Assembly (NCBI GenBank): GCA_003510345.1
Contig: DOMW01000221.1
Location: forward strand, 1 to 9,181
From: Clostridiales bacterium
Lineage (GTDB): Bacteria; Bacillota; Clostridia; Christensenellales; Christensenellaceae
DNA length: 9,181 bases
Direction: 5' to 3'
Shown: piece by piece, positions 1-5,869 of the stretch
Layout of the letters: every line of letters begins with the position of its first letter
How positions within the stretch are numbered: position 1 is the stretch's first letter
The notes under the pieces: generated by a model
Databases searched by the model: none
Seen by the model: the letters and a program-made list of their open reading frames with translations, nothing else
What the model was told of the DNA's origin: nothing
Translations under genes and position numbers: made by a program

Positions 1-1
1 C

Positions 2-157
2 GATTCCCATCACCCGCTCCACGGACAGTGTCCGCCCACATGTCGCGCACTTTACATAGAGGTGTGCGATATTTTTATACCCACGCCATAATTTATCGCT
101 ATACCCCCCGAGGGCTTTGATGCCCAGCCTTGCGCGGGTTATGCAAAAACAGGACTT
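2..157 (-). other. Open reading frame fragment running off the left edge, no recognised family
   Basis: The stretch left of deoC (1-232) has no convincing gene. On the minus strand a frame is open from just after a TGA at 158-160 down to position 2, about 52 codons, and continues beyond the window. It reads sensibly in places, with a single Cys-x-x-Cys pair in the segment VKCATCGRTLSVERVMG, but has no ATG near its beginning and no ribosome binding site; the first possible starts are GTG/ATG codons within the last 25 bases of the window. It could be the start of a downstream gene, a remnant of a broken gene, or chance. I do not recognise it. I see no rho-independent terminator between deoC and this frame. 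Confidence 0.2.
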
Positions 158-232
158 TCACGTACCCCCGCGTCGTTAGCCAATAAAACAGAATCGATGC
201 ACCTTCATTCATACCGCAATCAATGCACGCGT

Positions 233-970
233 TTAACCGGATACGATCGCCACGCCCGCGCTTGTGCCCAGCCGGTTTGCGCCCGCGCGAAGCATAACCA
301 GCGCGTCCTCATACGTCTTTACGCCGCCCGACGCTTTTACGCCGATGTTTTGGCCCACCGTCTCGCGCATCAACCGCACATCTTCCGCTGTCGCGCCGCC
401 GGTGGAAAAACCGGTGGATGTCTTGACAAACTGCGCACCGGCAAGCTTGCTCACCACGCACGCCTTCACTTTCTCCTCGTCGGTCAGCAGGCATGTTTCG
501 ATGATCACCTTTACGATCGCCCTGCCACGCACGGCCTCTACTACCCCGGCGATGTCGCGCTTCACCAGCGCCCAGTCGCCCGATTTTATCGCTCCAACAT
601 TTATGACCATGTCGATTTCCTTCGCGCCGTTTGCCGCCGCGTCTTTGGCTTCAAACGCTTTTGCCTCCGGCGTGCACGCCCCGAGAGGGAACCCCACGAC
701 GCAACAGGGCGCAACACCGCTGCCCGCAAGCTCACCCGCCACAAAGCCAATGTAGCAGGGGTTGACGCACACGCTGGCAAACCGGTATTGCTTTGCCTCC
801 CCGCATACCTTTGCCACCGCCTGCCGCGAAGCTTCCGGCTTCAATATCGTGTGGTCGATGTACCGCGCCACATCCGCCGGCGCAAGCTCGCCCGCCGTCA
901 CCGGTCGCCCGCCTGTAAAGCCTTCAAACACTTCTTCCATCACCTGTTTTTTGATCTGCTCAATGTCCAT
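233..970 (-). CDS. deoC: Deoxyribose-phosphate aldolase (DERA), with N-terminal extension
   Basis: This is a class I aldolase that reversibly splits 2-deoxy-D-ribose 5-phosphate into acetaldehyde and glyceraldehyde 3-phosphate through a Schiff base. The 245-residue protein shows the family signatures in order: IDHTILKP (38-45), VCVNPCY (67-73), VGFPLGA (92-98), EIDMVINVGA with catalytic Asp120, VKVIIETCLL (153-162), FVKTSTGF with the Schiff-base Lys183, and VKASGGVK with the proton-relay Lys212. The phosphate-binding end GTSAGV lies at 235-240. The ATG at 968-970 is chosen because a TAGGAG box lies 5 bases upstream. The core normally begins within a few residues of the start in Bacillus-type enzymes (about 223 residues); here roughly 30 residues precede it, and residues 1-18 form an amphipathic helix. 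The gene lies 71 bases after the dehydrogenase gene on the same strand, so one transcript is likely. No nucleoside phosphorylase or phosphopentomutase is nearby, so a role outside classical nucleoside salvage is possible. Confidence 0.96.
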   Translation of the reverse strand: MDIEQIKKQVMEEVFEGFTGGRPVTAGELAPADVARYIDHTILKPEASRQAVAKVCGEAKQYRFASVCVNPCYIGFVAGELAGSGVAPCCVVGFPLGACTPEAKAFEAKDAAANGAKEIDMVINVGAIKSGDWALVKRDIAGVVEAVRGRAIVKVIIETCLLTDEEKVKACVVSKLAGAQFVKTSTGFSTGGATAEDVRLMRETVGQNIGVKASGGVKTYEDALVMLRAGANRLGTSAGVAIVSG

Positions 971-1041
971 TTTTTCTCCTACCCGGCCGTTATGACCGCT
1001 TTCATACTCCCCTGTTGTTCAATGCCGGAAAACACCGCATA

Positions 1042-2106
1042 CTATTCTTCCCCGAAATTTTCCCCGTGCGGCAGGAACAGTACCTTATTAAAGTAAATGC
1101 CGCCCCGGTCAATCGCGCGAAACATTTCCGGCGCGTCCTCCAGCGGAAGTTTATGACTGATCATCGGCCCGGCCGTCACCGCACCTCTTTTGAAAAGCTC
1201 CAGCCCCTTGAACCAATCGTCGCCCGGAAATGGTTTTGTAAACGAGTTCCACGAACCAATCACGGAAATTTGCCCGCGCATAATATGGTCCACCTGCTTT
1301 TCATCAAGGTCAAGGCCCTGATGCGATATGCCGAGAAACACGACGCGCGCCATTTTTCCCGCACAGCCAATGGCTTTTTTCTGCGCCGCGGGCGCGCCGG
1401 TGAAGTCGATCACCACGTTCGCCATCGCGCCGTTTGTCTCCCGCCGTATCACTTCGGCGGGGTCTTCCTTCGCCGCGTCGATCGCGATATCCGCGCCGCA
1501 TTCCCTTGCCACCTTTATTTTCTCTGCGCCCATATCCACGGCAAACACCGTGCCCGCGCCCATATCCTTTGCCGCCTGTACGGCAAAAAGGCCGATCGGC
1601 CCCGCGCCATACGCCACAAACACCTCGCCCGGTACAAGCTTTGCCTGCGCGATCCCATGCAGCGCGTTGCCGCACGGGTCTGCTGTCGCCGCGTCCAGAT
1701 ACCCCACAGTATCCGGCACCCTCAAAAGGTTCGCCTCGGGCACCGCCACATACTCGGCCATCGCGCCGTCACGCCGCGAGCCGAAATAGTCGTACTCCTC
1801 GCATAAGGAATAAATGCCTTTTTCGCACCATTCACATTGATAGCATGGAATGAGCGGCGGCACAGTCACCCTGTCGCCCGGTTTAAATTCTTTCACGTCT
1901 TTGCCCACTTCCACAATTTTCCCCGAAAACTCGTGCCCAATCGTAAGCGGCGCAATGTGCGCGCCATATTTGTTTACGCGCGGAATATCCGACCCGCATA
2001 CGCCGCACGCCATCACCTTCACCAGCGCCTCACCCGCTTTGGGCACCGGGATTGGTACATCTTCCACCCGGAGATCTCCGGGCTTGTACATCCTAACTGC
2101 TCTCAT
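1042..2106 (-). CDS. Zinc-dependent medium-chain dehydrogenase, galactitol-1-phosphate 5-dehydrogenase/sorbitol dehydrogenase-like
   Basis: This is an NAD(P)-dependent polyol or sugar-alcohol dehydrogenase of the medium-chain superfamily, 354 residues, the usual length. The catalytic-zinc part shows CGVCGSD (Cys37) and GHEFSG (His58, Glu59). The structural-zinc lobe has Cys88, Cys91, Cys94 and Cys102 in the standard spacing. The Rossmann nucleotide loop GAGPIG is at 167-172, with an acidic Asp191 at the end of the second strand, which favours NAD over NADP. Segments such as CGSDIPR, FGSRRDG and SVIGSWNSF resemble GatD of E. coli, but the motif DPCGNALHG (143-151) is more like threonine dehydrogenase, so the substrate is uncertain. 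The ATG has an AGGGGG box 8 bases upstream. It is the first gene of a pair with deoC and is divergent from the FGGY kinase, which fits a sugar catabolic locus. Family assignment is firm; substrate is inference. Confidence 0.9.
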   Translation of the reverse strand: MRAVRMYKPGDLRVEDVPIPVPKAGEALVKVMACGVCGSDIPRVNKYGAHIAPLTIGHEFSGKIVEVGKDVKEFKPGDRVTVPPLIPCYQCEWCEKGIYSLCEEYDYFGSRRDGAMAEYVAVPEANLLRVPDTVGYLDAATADPCGNALHGIAQAKLVPGEVFVAYGAGPIGLFAVQAAKDMGAGTVFAVDMGAEKIKVARECGADIAIDAAKEDPAEVIRRETNGAMANVVIDFTGAPAAQKKAIGCAGKMARVVFLGISHQGLDLDEKQVDHIMRGQISVIGSWNSFTKPFPGDDWFKGLELFKRGAVTAGPMISHKLPLEDAPEMFRAIDRGGIYFNKVLFLPHGENFGEE

Positions 2107-2368
2107 GGCACTATCCCCCTCGTCATTATATTCCCTGCTTTTCCAGCGTCATTCTTGTGTCCATGCCAGCCTTCTCACCTATACGCAGACAGTTTGCGGC
2201 CACGGCAGCGCAATCAGCCTGTGCCGCACGATTCAGCTTCCGGCACTCTATTTTATCATAAATTCAAATAGGCGCGGAGTCAATGAAGATACTTGCATTT
2301 TTCACATACTTCCATATATAGTAGTATTAACCGAAGTTTGTCAAAATGAGAGTTGGAGTTATTTTATT
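2107..2368. promoter_or_regulatory. Divergent intergenic regulatory region between the dehydrogenase and the FGGY kinase
   Basis: These 262 bases separate two genes pointing away from each other and must contain the promoters for both. The kinase side is AT-rich, the dehydrogenase side GC-richer. An inverted repeat GTGCCG (2221-2226) ... CGGCAC (2241-2246) has half-sites 20 bases apart, about two helical turns, and could be a regulator site. A second pair, TGCGGC (2195-2200) and GCCGCA (2223-2228), could form a competing stem. For the dehydrogenase a TATAAT-like box at 2125-2130 exists, but a start site from it would fall inside the ribosome binding site, so its real promoter is unresolved. 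No gene in this region is supported on either strand. Confidence 0.45.
2293..2322 (+). promoter_or_regulatory. Candidate promoter of the FGGY kinase
   Basis: A TTGCAT box (2293-2298) and a TATAGT box (2317-2322), separated by 18 bases, form a possible vegetative promoter about 47 bases upstream of the kinase start. The -10 matches the consensus at five of six bases, the -35 only at three. A short interrupted palindrome, ATACT (2306-2310) and AGTAT (2323-2327), brackets the -10 and could be an operator, but is short enough to be chance. Confidence 0.35.
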
Positions 2369-3919
2369 ATGGAAAGAACATTGTTGATGGCGCTCGACCT
2401 CGGAACCAGCTTCATTAAAAGCGCTGTGTACGACACCAAAGGCAGCCAAGTCGCTGCCGCCTCGCAGCCCGTGCGGGACGAACGGCCGCGGCCCGGCGTG
2501 TTTTTGCAAAAGGGCGATTTTTTTGTGGAATCCACAATCGCCTGCATGAAGTCGGTATGCGGTTATCTGGGAGAACGCGCGACGGATATTGAGGCAATCG
2601 CGTTCACAGGCCAGATGTCCGGCTTTATGGGGGTAGATAAAGATTGGAACGATGTAACTACATGGTCGTGCTCTCTTGATACCCGGTATATGCCCTATGC
2701 GCAGCAGCAGATGCGCGCGCTGAAAAAACAGTTTTTGGAGATCAGCGGCACAAACTTCCCTGCTATGGCCCCCAAATATGAATGGTTTAAAACGGAATTT
2801 CCCGCCGAAAACAGCAAGGTGGAAAAATACCTGATGATCAGCGGCTACCTGATCGGGCAGTTGGGCGATATCGACATCGGGGACGCGGTGATCGACACGA
2901 CATACACCACATGGACAGGCCTTGCCGATATTGCCAAAGGCAAGTGGTCAAGCGCGATTTGCGACGCGATCGGCCTCAAGCAAAGGTATCTTCCCAAAAT
3001 CGTGCATTCCAATGTGATTTGCGGCAGGCTCTCTCAGAAAACCGCGCGGGCGACAGGGCTTAAAAGCGGCATTGCCCTTGTTTCGGGCGCGGGTGACAAA
3101 ATCGCCGGGTGCCTGGGGTCCGCGATATTAGACGAAGGCGAACTGAACTTTGAAGCAAGCTCGTACGGCGGCGTGCATAAATCGGTGCGCGAATACCGGC
3201 CGGATAGCGAGGCGGGCCGCTACGACTGCATTCCCTCCCCTATACCGAACGGCGGTTTTTACGCCGCGAAATTTGTCACAGGGTCGGGCATCACCCTCGA
3301 CTGGTTTATCAATACGTTTGTGCGGCAGGAAGGGCAAACGCTCGCGGCAGCATTCGCTCAAATCGAACGTGATGCGGAGTCTGTTCCGCCCGGCTGCGGC
3401 GGCCTGATGGCGATCGGCCTTTTATCCGGCAGCGCCATGCCGTTTTGCGGCGAATTGAAGGGCCTTTTTATGGGGCACGACTGGAGCCACAAAAAAGAGC
3501 ACTTTTACCGCGCGCTTTTAGAAAGCATCACATTTGATTTTGACCTGTCTCTCAATAGTATGGATCGGCACTATCCCGAATACCCGCAGCGCGCCGCAGC
3601 GGTAAGAACAGTGGGCGGCGGCGCAAAGTCGCCTTTCTGGCTGCAGTTCTGCGCGGATATCACCGGCAAAACCTACCAAGTGCTGAGTCGCGAAGATATC
3701 GCCACATGGGCGGCGGCCATGCTGGCGGGCAACGCCCTCGGCGTATTTCCGGATCTGCGGCAGACCGCCAAAAACAACATTCACGTAACTAAAGAATACA
3801 TTCCCACAGACGGTATGCGCGAAATCTACCGCCCGTTTAAAGAGCTTTACGCGGAATCGCTTTCTTCGCTGCAAGAGCAATATCGGAAAATACAAAGGGT
3901 TCATTCCCAGTGCAAGTAA
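2369..3919 (+). CDS. FGGY-family carbohydrate kinase (xylulokinase-like)
   Basis: This is a cytoplasmic ATP-dependent sugar kinase of the FGGY family, 516 residues from the chosen start, the usual length. The N-terminal phosphate-binding segment is MALDLGTSFIKSAVYD (7-22). The sugar-site segment is TGQMSG (80-85), where xylulokinases usually have GQMHG. The catalytic base is expected to be Asp243 in SGAGDK (239-244). The C-terminal nucleotide site shows VGGGAKSPFWLQFCADITGK (415-434), close to the family pattern GGGA-S-W-Q-AD--G. The frame is open far upstream, but only because it runs opposite the dehydrogenase gene; the ATG at 2369 is chosen because the conserved N-terminus begins there and a GGAG box lies 10 bases upstream. 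The gene is divergent from the dehydrogenase-deoC pair, suggesting a shared pathway, perhaps phosphorylation of a ketose made by the dehydrogenase. It ends 15 bases from the convergent toxin gene. Substrate cannot be read from the sequence. Confidence 0.9.
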   Translation: MERTLLMALDLGTSFIKSAVYDTKGSQVAAASQPVRDERPRPGVFLQKGDFFVESTIACMKSVCGYLGERATDIEAIAFTGQMSGFMGVDKDWNDVTTWSCSLDTRYMPYAQQQMRALKKQFLEISGTNFPAMAPKYEWFKTEFPAENSKVEKYLMISGYLIGQLGDIDIGDAVIDTTYTTWTGLADIAKGKWSSAICDAIGLKQRYLPKIVHSNVICGRLSQKTARATGLKSGIALVSGAGDKIAGCLGSAILDEGELNFEASSYGGVHKSVREYRPDSEAGRYDCIPSPIPNGGFYAAKFVTGSGITLDWFINTFVRQEGQTLAAAFAQIERDAESVPPGCGGLMAIGLLSGSAMPFCGELKGLFMGHDWSHKKEHFYRALLESITFDFDLSLNSMDRHYPEYPQRAAAVRTVGGGAKSPFWLQFCADITGKTYQVLSREDIATWAAAMLAGNALGVFPDLRQTAKNNIHVTKEYIPTDGMREIYRPFKELYAESLSSLQEQYRKIQRVHSQCK

Positions 3920-3934
3920 TATTAGAATCCTGCG

Positions 3935-4243
3935 TTAAAGCTTGTTCTGATACTCTTCCGCTCCATAGAAAAACCGGTAGATTGTTACAACATTGCTTGT
4001 TTCGTCCGCCTTAAATATGAGCAGATAATTTTTTATCGAGGCTTTTCGGTACCCTTCTTTTGCCAGTCGCTCGTCATTGCACAGCGCGTAAATCAGCGGG
4101 TTTTTTACAAGACGAGCATAACACTTCTTAATCTCGTCCAAAAAAGCAGCGGCGGCTTCGGGCGCACAAAGCGTATCTTTAATATATGCAACAATATTGC
4201 GTAAATCTCCGTGCGCTAACTCTGAGACAAACCGCTTATACAT
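3935..4243 (-). CDS. RelE/ParE-family toxin of a type II toxin-antitoxin system
   Basis: This is a small basic protein of 102 residues with the RelE/ParE layout: an N-terminal helical hairpin (HGDLRNIVAYIKDTL, then PEAAAAFLDEIKKCYARL), a middle GYRKASIKNYLLIFKAD strand region, and the C-terminal strand and tail VVTIYRFFYGAEEYQNKL. Members either cleave mRNA at the ribosome (RelE) or poison gyrase (ParE); the sequence as read does not decide which, although the YRFFYG-EEY ending is common in ParE-like proteins. I choose the ATG at 4241-4243, overlapping the antitoxin stop by 8 bases (ATGTATAA), because such coupling is typical. A longer frame to an ATG at 4280-4282 would overlap the antitoxin by 47 bases and adds 13 residues before the conserved fold. 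It lies directly downstream of a Phd-like antitoxin, which strongly supports the call. Its end faces the kinase gene with only 15 bases between the stops. Confidence 0.88.
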   Translation of the reverse strand: MYKRFVSELAHGDLRNIVAYIKDTLCAPEAAAAFLDEIKKCYARLVKNPLIYALCNDERLAKEGYRKASIKNYLLIFKADETSNVVTIYRFFYGAEEYQNKL

Positions 4244-4496
4244 TGAGCTCTGCCCGTATGCTTGCCAGCGATTCGTCAGCATCCATCACCTTGCCCTCGG
4301 CAATCTGCGCTTCCGCCGCCTCCAATTTGGAATACACATCCAACATACGCAATTTCTCTTCATACATTTGAACGCTCATAATGACCATATCGCCATATCC
4401 ATTTTTGGTGATATATATGGGTTCCCGCGCTTCGTGGCACATCTGCGAGATTCCGCTTGTATTTTTCAAATCTTTAATTGGTATAATTTGTGGCAT
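4236..4496 (-). CDS. Phd/YefM-family antitoxin
   Basis: This is an 86-residue antitoxin expected to bind DNA with its N-terminal half and neutralise the downstream toxin with its C-terminal half. The N-terminal pattern PIKDLKNTSGISQMCHE, then REPIYITKNGYGDMVIMS (25-42), is characteristic of the Phd/YefM fold. The C-terminal acidic stretch (residues 57-86) includes KLEAAEAQIAEG and DADESLASIRAEL and looks like the usual flexible toxin-binding tail. The ATG is supported by an AAGGAG box (4506-4511) 9 bases upstream. It is first in a two-gene operon, its stop codon overlapping the toxin start. A good promoter with a palindrome over its -10 box lies directly upstream, which fits negative autoregulation by the antitoxin alone or with the toxin. 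Confidence 0.9.
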   Translation of the reverse strand: MPQIIPIKDLKNTSGISQMCHEAREPIYITKNGYGDMVIMSVQMYEEKLRMLDVYSKLEAAEAQIAEGKVMDADESLASIRAELNV

Positions 4497-4517
4497 AACA
4501 TCTCACTCCTTTTTATG

Positions 4518-4530
4518 GGTATATTATACC
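4518..4530. promoter_or_regulatory. Palindromic operator candidate over the toxin-antitoxin -10 box
   Basis: GGTATATTATACC is a perfect 6-1-6 inverted repeat that covers the whole -10 box of the antitoxin promoter. It is flanked by two direct copies of TTATGGGT (4513-4520 and 4535-4542) spaced 22 bases apart, about two helical turns. Phd/YefM antitoxins are known to repress their own promoters through short palindromes, so this is the likely binding site; the assignment is inferred from position and symmetry. Confidence 0.6.
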
Positions 4531-4551
4531 ATTATTATGGGTTTTACGCAA
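4523..4551 (-). promoter_or_regulatory. Toxin-antitoxin operon promoter
   Basis: Read on the minus strand, a TTGCGT -35 box (4546-4551) and a perfect TATAAT -10 box (4523-4528) are separated by exactly 17 bases. The antitoxin ATG follows about 27 bases downstream, with its AAGGAG box between. This is the best sigma-A-type promoter in the window and would let the toxin-antitoxin pair be transcribed independently of the housekeeping operon upstream. Confidence 0.75.
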
Positions 4552-4617
4552 GTGTTGCAAGAAACCCGCCACACATTTTATGCTGACCCGCGGTTTAACT
4601 TTATCGTTAGACAAGAA

Positions 4618-5868
4618 TTATCCCTTTTTCAGTGCGTCCAGCGCAAAAAGTATCCCTAATTTCGCGTGTTCATACGTGAGCGCGCCCTGCAAATAGGCGC
4701 AGTACGGCGGGCGGATGGGCGCGTCGGCGGTAAGCTCAAGTGAAGCCCCCTGCACAAACGTTCCCGCCGCCATGATGACTTTATCGTCATATCCAGGCAT
4801 ATCCCACGCGTATGGCACCACATGCCCGTCCACAGCAGAAGCGCGCTGTACGCCGCGCACAAAAGCGGTCAAATCGGCTTCATTGCCAAAGACGATTGTT
4901 TGCGTGATGTCCCCGCGCTCCTCCTCAAAAGATGGGGTGGTTTTATAGCCCAGCTCAGAAAACACAGCGGACGCCAGTATCACGCCTTTCAGTGCTTGCA
5001 ATACCGTATGCGGCGCCATAAACAACCCTTGGTAAAAATATTGGTATCCGTACGCATACGACCCAATCTCCCTGCCGATGCCCGGCGCGGAGAAACGGTT
5101 CGCGATCCGCTCGATCAACGCTTCACTGCCTGCGATATAGCCGCCCGTAGGCGCAAGGCCGCCCCCGGGATTTTTGATCAGCGACCCGGCGGCCACATCC
5201 GCGCCCACCCCGGTCGGTTCACTGTCACACACAAACTCACCGTAACAGTTATCCACAAAAAACAGCTTGTCTGGAAATTCACTTTTTATCGTTCCGATGA
5301 TCTCGCCGATTTTATCACTTGTAAAAGCGCCCCGCATCTCATACCCCGTAGAGCGCTGGATATAGACCGTGGTTATCGCTTTATGCCGCCTGAGCAGCGC
5401 AAATACACGCTCAAAATCGACCCCGCCGCCGGAAAGCAACGGCACGGCATAATATTCCACCCCGTATTCACGTAGCGAACCGCTGCCCGAAAGCGCGCTT
5501 TTCAGCGTGTCGTAAGGCTCGCCGGTTATTGATACCACGCCTTCCCCCGGTTTCAGCATACCAAAAAGCGCGGTGGTGATGGCGTGCGTGCCGCTCATGA
5601 GCATAGGCGAAACGATCGCCGCCCGCGCGGAAAACACAGCCGCAAAAACGTCCGCTAATTTATCGCGCCCCTCGTCGCCATATCCATAGCCTGTGGATGG
5701 GTTAAAATGCCGCGAAGAAACTTGATTCTTCTGAAAAGCGGCGATTACCTTCATTTGGTTTATTTGGGCAATTTCTTCGTAGCGCTTAAACTGTGGCAGC
5801 ACCTTTTGCTCACATGCGTGAAGCAGCCGCAACGTACCTTCGCCAAATGGGAATACTTTAGGGTCCAT
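4618..5868 (-). CDS. PLP-dependent methionine gamma-lyase-family protein (YnbB-like, formerly 'aluminium resistance protein')
   Basis: This is a fold-type I pyridoxal-phosphate enzyme of the Alum_res/Met_gamma_lyase family, 416 residues, matching the family's usual length. Its true substrate is poorly established; annotations range from C-S lyase to aluminium resistance. Visible signatures are HFNPSTGYGYGDEGRDKL (54-71), SPMLMSGTHAI (87-97) for cofactor phosphate contacts, FFVDNCYGEF with Asp206 expected at the PLP ring nitrogen, and GSLIKNPGGG with the likely Schiff-base Lys232. I choose the ATG at 5866-5868, one base after the hfq stop (TAATATG). The longer frame begins at a TTG at 5916 inside hfq and lacks family sequence before the ATG. 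It has no clear ribosome binding site of its own, so translational coupling to hfq is likely. The position directly after hfq is conserved in many Firmicutes. No terminator is visible before the toxin-antitoxin promoter. Confidence 0.9.
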   Translation of the reverse strand: MDPKVFPFGEGTLRLLHACEQKVLPQFKRYEEIAQINQMKVIAAFQKNQVSSRHFNPSTGYGYGDEGRDKLADVFAAVFSARAAIVSPMLMSGTHAITTALFGMLKPGEGVVSITGEPYDTLKSALSGSGSLREYGVEYYAVPLLSGGGVDFERVFALLRRHKAITTVYIQRSTGYEMRGAFTSDKIGEIIGTIKSEFPDKLFFVDNCYGEFVCDSEPTGVGADVAAGSLIKNPGGGLAPTGGYIAGSEALIERIANRFSAPGIGREIGSYAYGYQYFYQGLFMAPHTVLQALKGVILASAVFSELGYKTTPSFEEERGDITQTIVFGNEADLTAFVRGVQRASAVDGHVVPYAWDMPGYDDKVIMAAGTFVQGASLELTADAPIRPPYCAYLQGALTYEHAKLGILFALDALKKG

Positions 5869-5869
5869 A

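Noticed and set aside
85..140. GC-rich short hairpins (GGGC-TTTGAT-GCCC and neighbours) as a terminator or RNA gene
   Set aside because: Stems are only 3-4 bases with no T-tract, and no tRNA or known RNA pattern is visible.
197..1806. Long plus-strand frames opposite the aldolase and dehydrogenase genes
   Set aside because: They are rich in Arg, His and Cys, resemble no family and lie exactly opposite two genes with full motif sets; they are antisense shadows of GC-rich coding sequence.
2125..2152. Minus-strand promoter ATGACG-16-TATAAT just upstream of the dehydrogenase
   Set aside because: The predicted start site falls within the AGGGGG ribosome binding site, which would leave a truncated leader; not convincing without mapping data.
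1850..2368. Upstream extension of the kinase frame by 173 codons
   Set aside because: It runs antisense through the dehydrogenase gene and the intergenic region; the conserved kinase N-terminus and a ribosome binding site both point to the ATG at 2369.
4244..4282. Longer start for the RelE/ParE-like toxin
   Set aside because: It would overlap the antitoxin by 47 bases and adds residues outside the conserved fold; the ATG overlapping the antitoxin stop is the usual arrangement.
4561..4600. Possible terminator hairpin after the YnbB-like gene
   Set aside because: AAACCCGC and GCGGTTT can pair only with a bulge across a long loop, and no T-tract follows on the minus strand.
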